Shown here: one piece after another, positions 11,561 to 23,738 of the stretch
How positions within the stretch are numbered: the stretch's first letter is position 1
Layout of the letters: each line of letters begins with the position of its first letter
Source of the DNA: Porites lobata
Taxonomy: Eukaryota; Cnidaria; Anthozoa; Scleractinia; Poritidae
DNA: 64,000 nt
Assembly (NCBI GenBank): GCA_942486035.1
Contig: CALNXK010000373.1
Coordinates: 1 to 64,000 of the forward strand
Direction: 5' to 3'
The notes under the pieces: generated by a model
Databases searched by the model: none
Seen by the model: the letters and a program-made list of their open reading frames with translations, nothing else
What the model was told of the DNA's origin: nothing
Program-made: the position numbers and the translations under genes

Positions 11561-12926
11561 AGCTTCAACATCCCCCCAGGGATCTTCCAGGGGGTGGGGA
11601 ATTTGAACTGCACTCTCGATTTCATGTGAAATCTCTGGCGTGGTGAACTATCATGGGGAACACGGTGTTAGAGGATTTTCGTGGAAAAGATTGTGTCTTT
11701 GTGGCCAATTAGTTACGAGGAAAGGGCTTAAACAAGCTTTGTGCAGTATTTGAAGGTATTTAAATTTTAATATTTTTGGATTCAGGCTTTGAATATATGA
11801 ATGTATTAAGTTGTGCTTACCACCCCGGGTCAGCTGTCATCAAAAAGTGGTCTCTTTCAAACTAGTTTTTTAATTTTTAATCGTTTGAGCTGAGACTTTG
11901 CACGATAATAGAACTTTGCATTCCCAACAATCGTATGTTTTTGGATTTTTTATTTTAACGGTTTTTGGCTCGAAAATGACGTCATAAGATTGACAGCAAA
12001 AAATAGTTTTCGACTTATGGCTTAAAAAACTGGAACTTTTAAAAGAACTTACAGAGATGAGCTCAAATGTGAAAAAAGTATTTGTAAAGCTTAATTGGTT
12101 GAAAAGTTATTGAGCTGTGAATTTCGTATTTTCCGCCATTTTGTTACTATTTTTAGAAATTTGGTGATCTTTAGAATGTCATATCTTCTTAACCAAATGA
12201 GGTTTTTAAAAACTTTTTTCACATTCAAGTTCTTCTCTGAGTACTCTTTCAAACTTGCTAACCTGTTATGACATAAGTTGAAACTTATATTTTGCTGTCA
12301 ATCTTATGACGTCATTTTCGCGCGAAAAACCGTTAAAATCAAAAATCCAAAATCATACGATTGTTGGGAAAACAAAGTTCTATTATCGTGCAAAGTCTCA
12401 GCTCAAACCGTTAAAAATTGAAAAACTAGTTTGAAAGAGATCACTTTTTGATGACAGCTGACCCGGCGTGTACAATGAAATACAATACCTTTTACCGGCG
12501 ATTCAAGCAACAATAGCTGCATCTCAATAGGTGGGATTTTTTTCATTGAACGCTTTGTATGTTGCATGACACACGAAGAAAATCTGAGCATTCAGTGACC
12601 TTGTAGCAGCGATTTTCGCCGCTTTGCACGAGAATTTTGTTCGTAGTAAATACGCTAACAGTGTTTCTCAGTTTTTGCTATATTGAATGCAAATTATTTG
12701 CTGTATTTATAAAGATTTTGTTGGACAACTGAAGGCGTTTCTGTCGTCCTTCTGTCATTTATGTGCCTGTGAAATGTCTCCGGGGTGAGGGCATTTGATG
12801 ACCTGAACGGACCCTAGCCTGTAGAGCATTGAACGGCATTTTGGCCCGGGCAGGGGGGGAATTTGAACAATAATTTTCAAAAAAGTCAAATGCCCGGGGG
12901 GTTGCCCAGGGGGGGATGTTGAAGCT
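11561..12926. mobile_element. Element with AGCTTCAACATCCCCCC inverted ends
   Basis: The left edge AAGCTTCAACATCCCCCC (about 11561) is matched by GGGGGGATGTTGAAGCTT at about 12909-12926. G-rich subterminal tracts and GGGGAATTTGAAC words also occur on both sides. A second palindromic MITE (11825-12467) is nested inside. No transposase is recognisable. Confidence 0.55.
11825..12467. mobile_element. Long palindromic MITE, CCGGGTCAGCTG ends
   Basis: About 190 bp at each end pair as reverse complements. They start CCGGGTCAGCTGTCATCAAA and run through AAGTGG/ATCTCTTTCAAACTAG, GACTTTGCACGATAATAGAA and a TGACGTCATAAGATTGACAG segment. The centre is AT-rich. It is 643 bp and non-coding, and it would form a large hairpin if single-stranded. 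Confidence 0.75.
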
Positions 12927-13514
12927 TCGATTTGACCGTTACATAAGTGTTCCGTGTTTGTATTCATTTCATTGCGTGATTGCGACCGAGTTTGAATTAC
13001 AACCCGTTCAGATTACTGCATGCTTGATAGTTTGAACATTAAACATGACTGATCGAAAAGAGTAAAGCAACTCTGTCAGCAGTTCAGTATCATGTAGAGA
13101 TTTCCAAACGATATTTCTTGGTTTGCCTCTTGAGAATCGTGTTTTACCTTTTGCATGAATTAAAGCAAAGGAGTACGTAGTGACGTCAATGGACAGCATT
13201 AACTGCCGGTCGACCAGTCTGCAGAGTATGGCAGAACTCGACGAGATCTTGTGCGTGCAAAGCCAATTTTAGCCGTGTGCACCGCGTACAATACGATTTT
13301 TATGCCAGAATACGGGTGCATGCCCATAGAGAGGCTCAGTATATTAAAAGGACGCGAGTTTTAGGCGCATTTCCAGCTGTTTTAGCTGACCTAAATTTCA
13401 AATTTTCCGCGGGAGCATGCCCCTGAATCCCCTCCCCCCAGTATGTTCATGCTTTACCATTCAGTTCACTCAAAAGAAAGGCTACAAACAAGATTACAGA
13501 CAAATTACCAGTCC
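12927..13514. other. Non-coding sequence shared with the 22040-22160 / 25881-26110 region
   Basis: From about 13115 the sequence matches 22040-22160 and then 25881-26110. It therefore preserves the uninterrupted form of the site into which the 22161-25880 element inserted. No gene was seen. Confidence 0.6.
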
Positions 13515-14137
13515 ATTCATTCGTATATAACTTCACCATACTGATGAAAAAGCAAAAGTGTAAGCAAGGGATGTGGAAAGTGGGAGAACCGAGAGGTTAG
13601 GATATATTTGGCAAAAAATATCAAGGCTACGCCCCTGAAAGTCAGGTGCAAAACTCTTTGTACACCCAACGCTGCCGCGTGCAATTTCGGTGTGCACAGA
13701 AAGCTTTTTCAAAAAAGGCTCAGTGCTTGCACTTGCCACTGCATAGTGGCCCGTCGATTCAGACGTTACTGAGGGAGTAATAACGACTCGAAGTAATCGG
13801 ATGAAATTCAGGCTAGTTAACGTGCTTTGAAACCTTTTAAAACTTGTACATGATTAAAAGGGCTCTCTTATTGCTGTATTAAGGCTATTTCGGATCGTTA
13901 ACCAAAGGCAACGGGGCGGCGGCAAATTAAAAGACTCAGTCGAGTTTGAAAATGCCCAAAACAATTAAGTCGTTCCGCCAGCTATGCAAAGCAGATTGAC
14001 TGCCAAGGTCTAGTGAATAGCATTCAAATTTATTGGGAAGGAAAGATAACCACTTGTGTTAAATTATTTCATATCTCCGCTCCTGAGTCAGAGTCAAAGA
14101 TCGCTAAGGTTCAGCTGTTAAGCTGTTAAGGTACAGC

Positions 14138-14200
14138 TTGCTCAATTGTTACATAAATACGTTACATATCTTAAGGACACCGCCAAAAATTAAGGTAAGC
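14138..14200 (+). promoter_or_regulatory. Conserved leader-exon 3' edge and donor upstream of copy 2
   Basis: GGTACAGCTTGCTCA followed about 50 bp later by AAG|GTAAGC (exon end about 14194) is retained in the same place upstream of copy 3 (33640) and in the block upstream of copy 4 (47024). The donor fits the consensus well. The inferred role is an untranslated first exon about 3 kb upstream of the coding exon. The acceptor is uncertain; a CAG shared by copies 2-4 lies in GATCATTCAG about 40-50 bp before the ATG. Confidence 0.4.
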
Positions 14201-16775
14201 TTTGTTACTCTGATCCAAGGTTACAAAAAATAGTTTTCGGCCAGCACTTTGGATCTTCGTGAATCGGGCTAACTTGTCTGAATCAGATGACTGTAGTCAG
14301 TAGAATCTACTCAAAGACCCAAAGCGATCATCATTACGTCAATTTGTCGGGCGGTGATGATGTAGCTTAGATGTAAAGTGGTTCTTTACCTATTCATATG
14401 TTTTCACCTGGGTATTGATAAGAAAACGAAAATATCTGAATGGCGCTTCTCGAATAAATGATTGAATAGTTATGACGATGACGCTTGTATGGACGATGAC
14501 AGCGCACGCGCATATGATTTTACTTGTATTCAGTTAGCCAAAAAGGTAAAGCTCATACGTTATCATTAGAACTTGCAGAAGTGTCCCTACATTTTCCCCT
14601 TTTACATAAGTAAACAGTACAACCTCTTTTCAAGAAATGGCTCCGAACGTGACGTTCTTGCTAAAGAATGTTGTTTATCTCACACGCATCATCAATTTAG
14701 TGCCCCCGACCCCTTATCATTAGTCATGCATGAGTCCATAGCACGCGATTCTATTCCCTAAAACCAAAGCAATTAAAAGGAGCTTAACTATTTGCCGCTG
14801 AATTGACTTAAAAATTTCTCTCTTCAACACATAAACTGTTTATTATCACGTTTTAATAAAATATTTTAATAAAGTGCAATTGTTACGAAGCCCTTCAGAC
14901 TTCTTCGCTATATATTTTTTAGATTTGTGTGGGTTAACCATGTCTGACAGATAGAAACGCGCTAATAATTTATTCCATTGAAAAATTAACAAAAAAGAAG
15001 ACGTACGGTCTGGCAGCTCCCAATAAAAACTGTAGCTCCGTTGTTTTCATCTTTGGTATCTTAATTTGTTTTTTTGTTGTTGTTGTTGTTGGCTTAATTG
15101 CAAAACCAGTTTTCTCAACTATTAAAGTAAGGAATAACTGAGTGAGCAATCGAGAAACTAATTACCGCACTGCTTTTGAGTTGAAAAGTTTACTTGGACT
15201 GCTGCAAATTGCGGGCTCAAATTTGAAGCGTTCAGATCGTGAAAGCAGGAACATATGATAAAATGCGCACTGCAATTGTCTGGTTGTTACCAGATGGGCA
15301 GCATTACATATGGCTGCGATCGCATTGGCGAGCTCGTACGAATAGTTCTTGCTCCGGCAAGAAAACCATACCGGATAGAACTTCTGTTCACACACATAGG
15401 AACGATGATTTCAGGGCGATTTCTGTAACGGAGCGAAGCTGTTCCGCACTGATCTCAAAAGTGGAGCGTCACACTGATTGGATAGGTCCTGTACCACAAT
15501 TTGGGGCTGTGTAAACACAGATATTCTGACCGTAGCGGTAGTGAAAAGGAGGAGCAGAGGACTGGAACCCACTGGTGTGAGGACTGGGATTTAGTTCACC
15601 AAATCCTCTAGGCCAACCGCTCCTAATACCAAAGAACTTAAGAAAGTTTAAACTATTTCTTCAAGTTTGAAAATTCCGGAAAATCAGTCTTTTTCAGCTT
15701 ATGGATAAACCATTTTAAAGAGCGATTTTCCAAACATTTTAAAGACCTTTTACTAGCTTTTCACCTGCTGCGAATGGAATCTTAATGCAGTGGGCTTTTC
15801 TATAACAGAATCTGTCAATGATCAAGTTACTTTCTACCCATAGTATCTTTCAAAGCTTATAATGGACCCTTTTTTTAAGCTCCATCGGAAAAATCTGAGT
15901 AATTTCTGTCGTTGAGGCTCAGACGTCTTTCCTATGAAACGGCGAGAAGCGAGAAAAACGCTGTATTTTGGCTGGCTATGTAACCACCCCTCGTTTACCC
16001 CAGTGGGGTAACTGAATGATACAAATAACAAGTAAATACGTCTAAGAGTTAGTAAACAAGTTGTTGCAATCAGAATGCCAGCACGCTAGAAGGAGACTCT
16101 GCAAACGGCCTCTCTTCACGTCCACCGTCCTCTCCACGCTCTCTCGCCTTAATTATACCAGTAAGAAACCCCTCCTTCCCCCTTTTTATCTGAATACCTG
16201 CTATGGACGCTGAAACTATTACAGAATCTCTGACGGAGATCATTGCTCCTAAGCAGGACATTCTATCAACACTTGCCCAAATCTGATATATGAAACACGT
16301 TCGAGCCCACGGGAATCGTATGCAGTTGTCAAAATTCGCCTACTTACGAAAACGGGTTTCACTTACCAAGAAATTAGAACACCACTTCCTCCTTTTGGGA
16401 CCAAACTAAAAACGTCTAAAAATTTCCCGTGTTTTTTTTTCTGGTAAACTGATAAAAATATTTTTGCACTCAAGGAAATCATTTTGAGAAATCGCCAGCG
16501 TTGGACGGGGTGACAGAAAAAATTTCTTACAGCTCAAAAAAATTAAAGATCTGATCAAACGGATTGTGCTCTTCGTATAAGTTCGTTAGGCCCCCAAAGT
16601 ATAAATTCAGCGAAATTAATTTTTCTAGATCCATCGATCAGGATGCTTAAAGATCACTTGAAACTTTACAATGGTATTTACTTTTTTATAATTAATTATG
16701 ATGATTATGATTACGATTTTTCTTAATTATAATTGTTGTGATTATTATGATTATGATTAAGTACGGATTAAAAAA

Positions 16776-16839
16776 TGCTCGGAACCCAAGACCTTCCAGA
16801 TACCGGTAGGACGTTCTAACCACTGAGCTATGGGCGACC
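16776..16839 (-). repeat. tRNA-derived SINE-like fragment (unit A)
   Basis: On the minus strand TAGCTCAGTGGTTAGAACG resembles the RNA polymerase III A box and tRNA D-arm, and about 35 nt later GGTCTTGGGTTCCGAGC resembles a degenerate B box. It does not fold as a complete tRNA, so I call it tRNA-derived. The duplicate unit carries it at 36328-36388. Confidence 0.5.
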
Positions 16840-17216
16840 CACATGACGACCAGCTCACAGGTTTTGAGGGAGCTACAGGTCTTCGCGTCTCGCAAGTACG
16901 CTGAATTGAAGCAAAGCACCTTACGAAAAGTGTTGTTTACTCTTTGAAGCCAACCAACCAACCAACCAAGGGTGTCTATTTCCCCAAGCATTTCCGTTTA
17001 GTTGTACTTTTATTTCTAATTTCATCACTCTTGGGTGATTTTGATTATTATTTAATATCATTATTTTAACTAAACGTGTTTTGAAATCTAATTTCAGTTG
17101 TACATGAATTTTAAGATGCTCCATTGATGCAGTTGATGCGGCATGGGGCATTAAAGATTTCGGATCATTCAGCGAAGAGTCCAACCCCAGAACTAAAGGA
17201 CGCAAAGAAAATGAAA

Positions 17217-18530
17217 ATGTCAAACCCAACTTGTTCTGCTAGCTATCATGTGCTCAAAGGTGATTCAAAACTGAACGAACCTCCAGCATTGCTAGCAGAA
17301 GATGAATCCGAAGCAGACGACGATGAAGGCACAAATAAATCTCCTTTGTGGAAGGCGTTAATAAATTTAATGGGTGACCTCGAGGGTACAGGCACTCTCG
17401 CCCTACCTAATGCGATATCGCAGAGTGGATTAATAGCAATATCAGGGTTGATTATCATTCCATTTATCGCTTTCTACACTGGAGCAATCTTGATTGACTG
17501 CCTTTACGACGAAAACGATGCTGGAGAAAGGGTTCGTGTCAGATCCAACTATAAACAACTGGGTGAAGCTTGTTCGTCGTGTTATAGCGGTACCATAGTT
17601 TCCGCTATCCAACTAATACATCTTTTCCTTGTGGCGTCTCTGTACCTTGTACTATGTGCTTCGCTCGCTACGGGTATTTTTCCAGATTTACCGCTGTCCG
17701 ACAAATTCTGGATGTTTATTGCAGCCGCTGTTGTTCTTCCTACCTTGTTTCTAAAGGATTTCTCGCAAGTCGCTTGGTTGAGTTTGATAAATGTGATAGG
17801 TTTTTATATAGCTGTGGTTACTGTTTTATGCTATGGGATAGCCCATCATTTATGGTGGAATCCAATGATAATCTCAGTATGGGATATAGAGAGTGCACCT
17901 GTTTCGCTGGCAGTTATCTCGTATAGTTATATCTGTCACTCTACTTTACCTGGCCTTGAGGCAAGTATGGAAAACAGGTCGCAATATCGCCCAATGCTCG
18001 GACTTGCTTTCTTCTTTGCTGCCATCATAAAGGTGATATTTTCAGTGTTTGCATTTTTGTCCTTTAGTCCTAACATCCAAGAAGTAATCTCTAATAGCCT
18101 TCCCATGGGTGTTATTCGCACCCTTGTCAACACTTCTTTAATTTTGAGCGTAGTTTTTTCATATCCTTTTTTGGTAATATCTATCATACAAATAATCGAA
18201 GAGTCAGTGTCCGAAGATTGTTTTTCACTCAAAATACCTCGTATTGTTTGGTTTATTGGCATTCGAGTTGCAACAAATTTCCTCACTCTCCTTCCAGCAA
18301 TTTTAATCCCACATTTTGCGCTCTTTATGGCTTTTATTTCAAGTTTAACAGGATCAGCGACAATGTTTATTTTACCGGCTCTTTTCCATCTCATTTTGAA
18401 AAAGAAAGATCTAAAACTGTACCATTATATTTTCGACATTTTAATTCTTATCTTTGGTGTTTATGTTGGAGTAGTAGGTTTGTTATACACCGGGAAATCA
18501 TTGTTTAAAACTATCTTCCACGATAATTGA
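17217..18530 (+). CDS. VIAAT/SLC32-like vesicular amino acid transporter, copy 2
   Basis: This is a proton-coupled vesicular amino acid transporter of the SLC32 branch; the substrate is not known from sequence. It is about 437 residues: an acidic cytosolic N-terminus (Glu/Asp-rich at about 28-37), then hydrophobic helices from about residue 47 to near the C-terminus, with YTGAILIDCLYDENDAGE and IPHFALFMAFISSLTGSA as conserved blocks. I chose ATG 17217 because it aligns with copies 3 and 4. The frame is open further upstream (ATG 17127 or 17211) only because a 10-base gap relative to copy 3 removes the frame separation. Two odd changes are Asn for Tyr at residue 65 in the LPYA motif of helix 1 and Cys for Arg in the SSRYSG segment. 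I count 21 differences from copy 3. The coding exon is intact, with the leader exon probably far upstream. LINE-A sits in its 3' flank. Confidence 0.9.
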   Translation: MSNPTCSASYHVLKGDSKLNEPPALLAEDESEADDDEGTNKSPLWKALINLMGDLEGTGTLALPNAISQSGLIAISGLIIIPFIAFYTGAILIDCLYDENDAGERVRVRSNYKQLGEACSSCYSGTIVSAIQLIHLFLVASLYLVLCASLATGIFPDLPLSDKFWMFIAAAVVLPTLFLKDFSQVAWLSLINVIGFYIAVVTVLCYGIAHHLWWNPMIISVWDIESAPVSLAVISYSYICHSTLPGLEASMENRSQYRPMLGLAFFFAAIIKVIFSVFAFLSFSPNIQEVISNSLPMGVIRTLVNTSLILSVVFSYPFLVISIIQIIEESVSEDCFSLKIPRIVWFIGIRVATNFLTLLPAILIPHFALFMAFISSLTGSATMFILPALFHLILKKKDLKLYHYIFDILILIFGVYVGVVGLLYTGKSLFKTIFHDN

Positions 18531-18686
18531 TTTTACAATGGGCAGTCATCAATAATTAATTCTCCGTTTCTGCATTGTCGTGAACCAAAGCACCGAATCG
18601 AGGCCGCTACTTAAGGACGGGAGGCGCCGCCACTAGGTCCAACGATAGACCATGGGCAATTTTTGTTTTATTTTAGTTAAGACATT

Positions 18687-20710
18687 TTAAAAAAAAAAAA
18701 AGTTTCTTTATTTTTCAATCAATTTAACAGTAAAGACAGGGAGTCACTGACTCTTAAATAATAACACAGAAAAAGAAAAGCAGACATTAAAACCTACAGC
18801 AAGTGTATCTATGTTCCTACTTTTTTTAATAATCATGGGAATTTGAATATAGTCATCCTCCTTTTCTAATATATCAAATAGCAATTTGCGGAGAACTCTT
18901 TTGAAAGCTTTCTTTGGAAGATTCGTTATATAACGTGGTATCTTATTCCACACCTTTACTCCGAGCCGAGAGAAATAATTGTTTTGTATTTCTAGTCTAG
19001 AACTTTTAACATCGGACTTTCCAGACATAGACGATCGTGTATTGTATGTCGGGTGAATGTCAGACGTTTTCAGAAATAAATTTAACATGCTTGTGCTGAG
19101 GCTTTATCATTATTGCTATCGCGCGTTAAGGCTGATACGGACTCATTATAAAGTAAAGTTATTGGAGGCACGTTAGCTTCGAGAAATAAAGGAATTGCAT
19201 GGTCATGCCAGTCTGCGAAGTACAGCAAACGAAGAGCTCATTTCTTAAGAACTAGAATTCTATTAAGACAAGTCTTGCATGCCTGACCCCAGGCAGCAAG
19301 ACCATAGGTTTAATAAGGATGAATTAGTGACTTACAGATATTCAGTAGTATTGGTCTAGGTTCAGAGTGGCGTTACTTTGCAATTAGCCCAACATTTTTA
19401 CTAATTTTTGTAACAATAGAATCAATGTGGTATTTCAAAGAGAGATTCTGATCAATAAGAACGCCTAGGTATTTTATGTAAACTTTAGGCTCGAGACGAA
19501 CATATTTATAAACATGCAAAGTTTTGGTTGATAAGCAAGTCGCCTTTGGTAAAGATGAAAAATTACAAAGGTGGATTTGTTAATGTTATTAAGAGTTAGT
19601 TTGTTGGCTGTCAACCAACCTGTTATAAAGGTTTTGTAACTCATTCCCGCCAATCCAGCTTACGGTGTTTACATATCTCAACTGGTGAGATATGCTAGAA
19701 TTTGCACGTGCAAAGTTGACTTCATAAATAGACTCCGCGGACTTTCATTACATCTCAGGCAACAAGGCTTTGAAACCAATCGACTTCAGAACTCATTTCC
19801 CATGGTTTTATTGTCGAGAAGTATGGTGCAGCCCTTTGGGAGATGAGATTAGCAATCCAGGCTTAAATTGCACCATCTTATCCTTACATTGCTTATTTAT
19901 TACTAGGAGTTTTATTTCAGTTGTATATTGGTACGTGTGCGCGCGCGCAATTTAATTTTGGGCGTGTGCATTATTTATTTATATATTTAAGTTACGCGTG
20001 CATTTAGTTCGTTTAATAACGTCTTAGTTTTGCTTTGCGTTATTTTCCTCACTTATATGTGTTGTCCGCGACTGTGCTCACACGGTGGGTGGCTCCTCCT
20101 AAAATGTTCTGCAATTGGTATAGGATTTAATGGAGTCGAAACCAATTGTGGAATTGCACGCATTTTAGGCATCCTACTGATGAACAGTTGCGACACGTAG
20201 ATATATTTTTGAGCGACTACTATAATTTGCAGTCTGTCTACTCTGACTTGCCTCAAGATCAGATTTTTGTCCGCATAGAGAATGTTATTGTCGTCTGCAA
20301 AGAGGTAAAACCTTAATTTATTCGAGCATCTGTGGATTTCATTGACATAAGCAAGAAAAGCAATGGTCCCAGAAATGATCCTTGAGGAACACCACATTCA
20401 ACGACGGCTTTATCTGATATATGATGGCCTACTTGCGTTGTTTACGTGCGGTTTTTGAGATATGAAGAGAACCAATCATTAATTATTGCACGAAAGCCAT
20501 AGTGATTGAACTTATCAAGCAAAACGTCGTGATCGACTGTGTCGAAGGCTTTTTCAAGATCAACGAATACTCCACAAGATAGCAATCGCTGACTCATGTT
20601 TGTCTGTATATCATTAACAATGTCCAGTATTGCGTGTGGGTTGAATGCCACTTACGAAAGCCGCATTATGGGGAATACAAAAGTTCTTGTTTCAATCTGT
20701 TGTGAGTTAT
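18687..20710 (-). mobile_element. LINE-A, second copy, inserted in copy-2 3' flank
   Basis: The minus strand holds a longer version of the retrotransposon at 7340-9154: a 3' A-rich edge at about 18688-18702, a C-terminal domain with VKVWNKIPRYI (18744-19088), the thumb region, the catalytic region FYLFADDNNILYAD (about 20250-20350) and a fingers/palm part with VDLEKAFDTVDHD (20442-20651). It is broken by frameshifts and by a + strand insertion at 19647-20252. The A-rich edge at 18687 lies inside the duplicated 3' flank, so insertion here came after units A and B separated, or was lost from B. Confidence 0.8.
19647..20252 (+). mobile_element. Retroelement 3' fragment inserted in LINE-A
   Basis: It interrupts the sequence that is continuous at 7605-7645. 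The + strand reads a reverse-transcriptase-associated C-terminal segment: PANPAYGVYISQLVRYARIC, then DFINRLRGLSLHLRQQGFE, degenerating by about 19850. AT-rich sequence resembling a 3' UTR follows. I identify it from family memory of the GVYISQLIRYAR motif. Confidence 0.6.
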
Positions 20711-22038
20711 TGCGTTCTCGTACCTCGAACGCTACCCCTAATTTCTGTTGGGTGTTTTGTGCATTATTGGGTGTCCTGTGCAAATAAAAAGGCACGTTTT
20801 TTGAGATTGCATTTGTTTCGACACACATTTGCCTCCGTTTGAGGCGCTTGCTTACGTTTTGCCTCACTTTGACGCGCTAACTCACGTGGTGATTCGTGTG
20901 TCCTCGGCGTTCATTTTTCAAACTTTTGCTGGTATTCTGCCTTCGGAAAACGTTTATCTTTCAAACGTTTGCTGAGTTCTGCTACTCTGTCTTCGTAAAG
21001 CGTTCACCTTTTAAAAGTTTGCTGAATCATTTTTTCGTAAAGCTAGGGCGCTTATTTCAAGAGTTTTCTTAAGGTCTACTATCGATCTGTGTTTGCTGAA
21101 TCTTCCAAAGCGTTCATCTTTCAAAAGTTTCCTGAAGTAAAACACCCTGACTAAAATTCACCTTGGATCAAGCCTTCATATTTTGCAGCATGGTTCGTCA
21201 CTGTCTTTAATTTGGAAAATGTGTGCGACTCCTGGTGCATGCATCAAAGCGGGTTGTTTAGCTCGGCGGCCGTTGTTCCACAAAGTAAATTTACCGAGTT
21301 GTGTAGCTCGGCGGCCTTTGTGCCACAAAGTAAATCTACCGAGATGTGAAGTTTGGCAGCGCCATTTCATCATGACTTGTGATATTTTCTGCACCGGCTA
21401 AACAAACATTTTAGTTATATGTTATCTATTCGGAAAAACTTATAAACCAGCTCACAGTAGCGCCACTCAAGCCACTGAAATTAACGCACTCGACTAAATT
21501 ACTGGCAAAGTTATTGACGTGAGCCGCACACATACTCCACTGAAGGCTTTGATGATTCCCTTAAAACGTGTGAAATTGAGAGGTATAGAGTAAATGAACC
21601 TGTGTTCAAACACAATTCATTGTGCCGCAGCATTCACCACAAAAAATGAGGTCTTGGGTCTTTAATATCAACACAAGTTAAGAAGACTTGCCCGTAACGG
21701 TTTCATTTTCAAGTAAATTTCAGTAATTGTCTACCTGTGAAATTCAGTCCCAATGAATAAAATTAATGATTACATCTAAAACGTTGTCAACTGTTTGCTT
21801 TTTCAGTGAACAGTTCCTGGGCCGGGTTGTTCAAAGTTGGGTTACGATAACCCAGGGTTAATGCGAAATTTGAAATGAGATGTGAAGGCTTAAAAAGTAA
21901 ATCTCAGTTTAATTCATTTTGTCAACAAGGTTGATGATTGGATGCTCTTAAAAATAACACAGAACTTTATCCAAAGAAATGTTTTTGAACAAAAGACAAG
22001 GAACCCGGGTTAAGCGCTAATCAGCCTTCGAACAACTG
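20711..22038. repeat. Second copy of the 9155-10381 region
   Basis: It is co-linear with 9155-10381: the left arm of the long-inverted-repeat element, the interior beginning ATGACTTGTGATATTTTCTG, and the GGGCCGGG MITE at about 21820-22038. The right arm present at 10850-11372 is absent, and the sequence passes straight to the equivalent of 13115. Either this copy lost about 2.7 kb or copy one gained it. Confidence 0.7.
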
Positions 22039-22153
22039 GTTTGCCTCTTGAGAATTGTGTTTTACCTTTCGCATGAATTAAAGCAAAAGAGTACGTAGTG
22101 ACGTCACTGTACGGCAAAAACGGCCGGTCGACCAGTCTGCAGAGTATGGCAGC

Positions 22154-22160
22154 ACTCGAC
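22154..22160. repeat. 7-bp target duplication, left
   Basis: ACTCGAC precedes the element and recurs at 25881-25887. The uninterrupted paralog near 13226 carries it once. Confidence 0.8.
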
Positions 22161-22734
22161 CACAGGCGGCCCAGACGTAGTACGTGTCACTGAATGAATA
22201 TATTAATATTCACATGGACAAATTAATGCGATGAGTCGTCGAAACTCCCATGGACTAAAATAGTCCAAAAGTCAAAATATAACAAAACAAAGCTAAGATA
22301 CCTTCAACTGAACGTATCCTTGTCTTTCCTGGCCGGTTTAAGTGGCATTTTGTTGAGTTTTGCAATTGTAGGTACTATCCACTAAAGAAGAATTAAAGGC
22401 TGGCTACAAAACAAACAGACCATCTCCACGCGCCTTCACACGAAGCGCTATAAATTCGAGAATAATCGATGAATCCGCTCCAAATAACCATCGGCTAATC
22501 TGCAGGTAACGTGTGCTCCTGCTTCTGGCTCGCTTGCTCCACAAAACCCATCGCAACTGCACAATAATTGCTCGCTCATCAATAACCACTGTTGACCTTT
22601 ACGCTTCGATATGACCGCAAACGACCAGGTATAATACGCGACGTGAATATTCAAGCTTAGCGACCGCGTTCGCGCAACAATGCGGCACTTGCTATGGGAG
22701 GGATGGTACTATTGCTTCTAGGTCAATCAATCGG

Positions 22735-23356
22735 GAAAATAATATTGAAGCCCTTGTAATTTTTAAAAAGATCCAATTTGCCATAGAAGCACCGAACAGA
22801 TACGAATCTTATAGCGGAGCTAAAAAAAATGAGCGGCAGTGGAAAAAGTGAACAAGAACATGTACCACATTTTCTCCATAAAAAGTGAAAACCAGGAAGT
22901 TTTCTGGACGTTTTACGTTGCAGTCGTGCAAATCAACGGCAAGGAAATGTACAAGAAAGTGTGCTGCAATTAAACCTATTGTTGTTTTTCACAGTTCTGG
23001 TCAAGGGCATCCAACTTTTAATTTTTCACATTTCACTCGCCGGGTTAGGCTATTTTTCGTAGAGAGTAAAATGGAATCCTAAAATTTTCGGATTCAAAAA
23101 TGTGATGAAAGAAGGTATCTGAAAAATTATCTCCTTCGTAATACGTTAAATTGCATCTAAAATTTTCGGGAAAATAATTCTGAATTCCTCGTAATTTCGA
23201 AAAGACTCAAGTTCCTCTAGAATGGCCGAACACTGAGATGCAAATTTTATAGCGCCACTTAGAATGCATTTCTATAGAGCTAAAAGTACTTTATGAATAG
23301 CTACAAAAGTGTTTTCAATTGAAAGTATTTGAGGAAACAGTCGTTGGGTGGCCCTG
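22735..23356. repeat. CAGGGGCACC-family MITE arm(s), opposite orientation
   Basis: Two related stretches (22726-22850 and 23165-23356) share GGGAAAATAAT, the CTTGTAATTT / CTCGTAATTT words and ACCGAACA / GCCGAACA. The second ends CGTTGGGTGGCCCTG. They match the left arm of the 54921-55385 element in reverse complement. Confidence 0.5.
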
Positions 23357-23459
23357 TCTCGTTGCCTTCTCCGCTTAGCATTACACGATATATTTTATAT
23401 TTAGTATGAGCAAACTATAAATCATTAGCTTCGCTTTTAGCCCTCCTTTACTAAATTTA

Positions 23460-23563
23460 TGTAAGCGCTGTTTAGAATGCATTTTTCGATCAAAGGTACT
23501 CTGGACAGCCTTATAAATGTGTTTTCAATGCATTTAGGGGGAAATCATCGTTGGGTGCCCCTG
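23460..23563. repeat. CAGGGGCACC-family MITE terminus
   Basis: The segment ends CATCGTTGGGTGCCCCTG at 23563, preceded by the GTGTTTTCAATGCATTTAG subterminal sequence shared with 54921-55385. It is a solo end. Confidence 0.55.
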
Positions 23564-23738
23564 AGTTTTGAGAATAATAATAATAATAATAAAAGATATA
23601 GCGCACATAAATTTTACTTTACGATATCTTCAGCTGTATCTTCTATTCAGCTGCATAGCGGGGGCCAGATTTTGCCTTTTTCCTGGGCGGAAAATCCTTG
23701 TCCTCCTTCACCAGTTTGGACAACATATTATGGAGTAA

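Larger units (their letters stand above)
13515..18686 (+). repeat. Segmental duplication, unit A (contains transporter copy 2)
   Basis: The unit is co-linear with 32950-38290 at high identity through non-coding sequence, the tRNA-like segment, the coding exon and the 3' flank. Differences are scattered substitutions and short indels plus a 170-bp MITE present only in unit B. The similarity starts around CATTCGTATATAAC and ends in the 3' flank where LINE-A is inserted in this unit. Confidence 0.85.

Noticed and set aside
12403..12591. Minus-strand frame reading MLRFSSCVMQHTKRSMKKIP with a possible donor
   Set aside because: It crosses into the palindromic MITE arm and has no partner exon that I could find.
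16776..16839. Functional tRNA gene
   Set aside because: A-box and B-box-like words are present, but acceptor and anticodon stems do not pair; tRNA-derived SINE is more likely.
17127..17216. Extended N-terminus of transporter copy 2
   Set aside because: It is open only because of a 10-base gap; copy 3 has stops in the equivalent stretch and the homologous ATG is 17217.
22404..22654. Open frames in the left arm, mirrored at 25452-25703
   Set aside because: They are the same inverted-repeat sequence read twice, with no protein-like composition or conserved motif.
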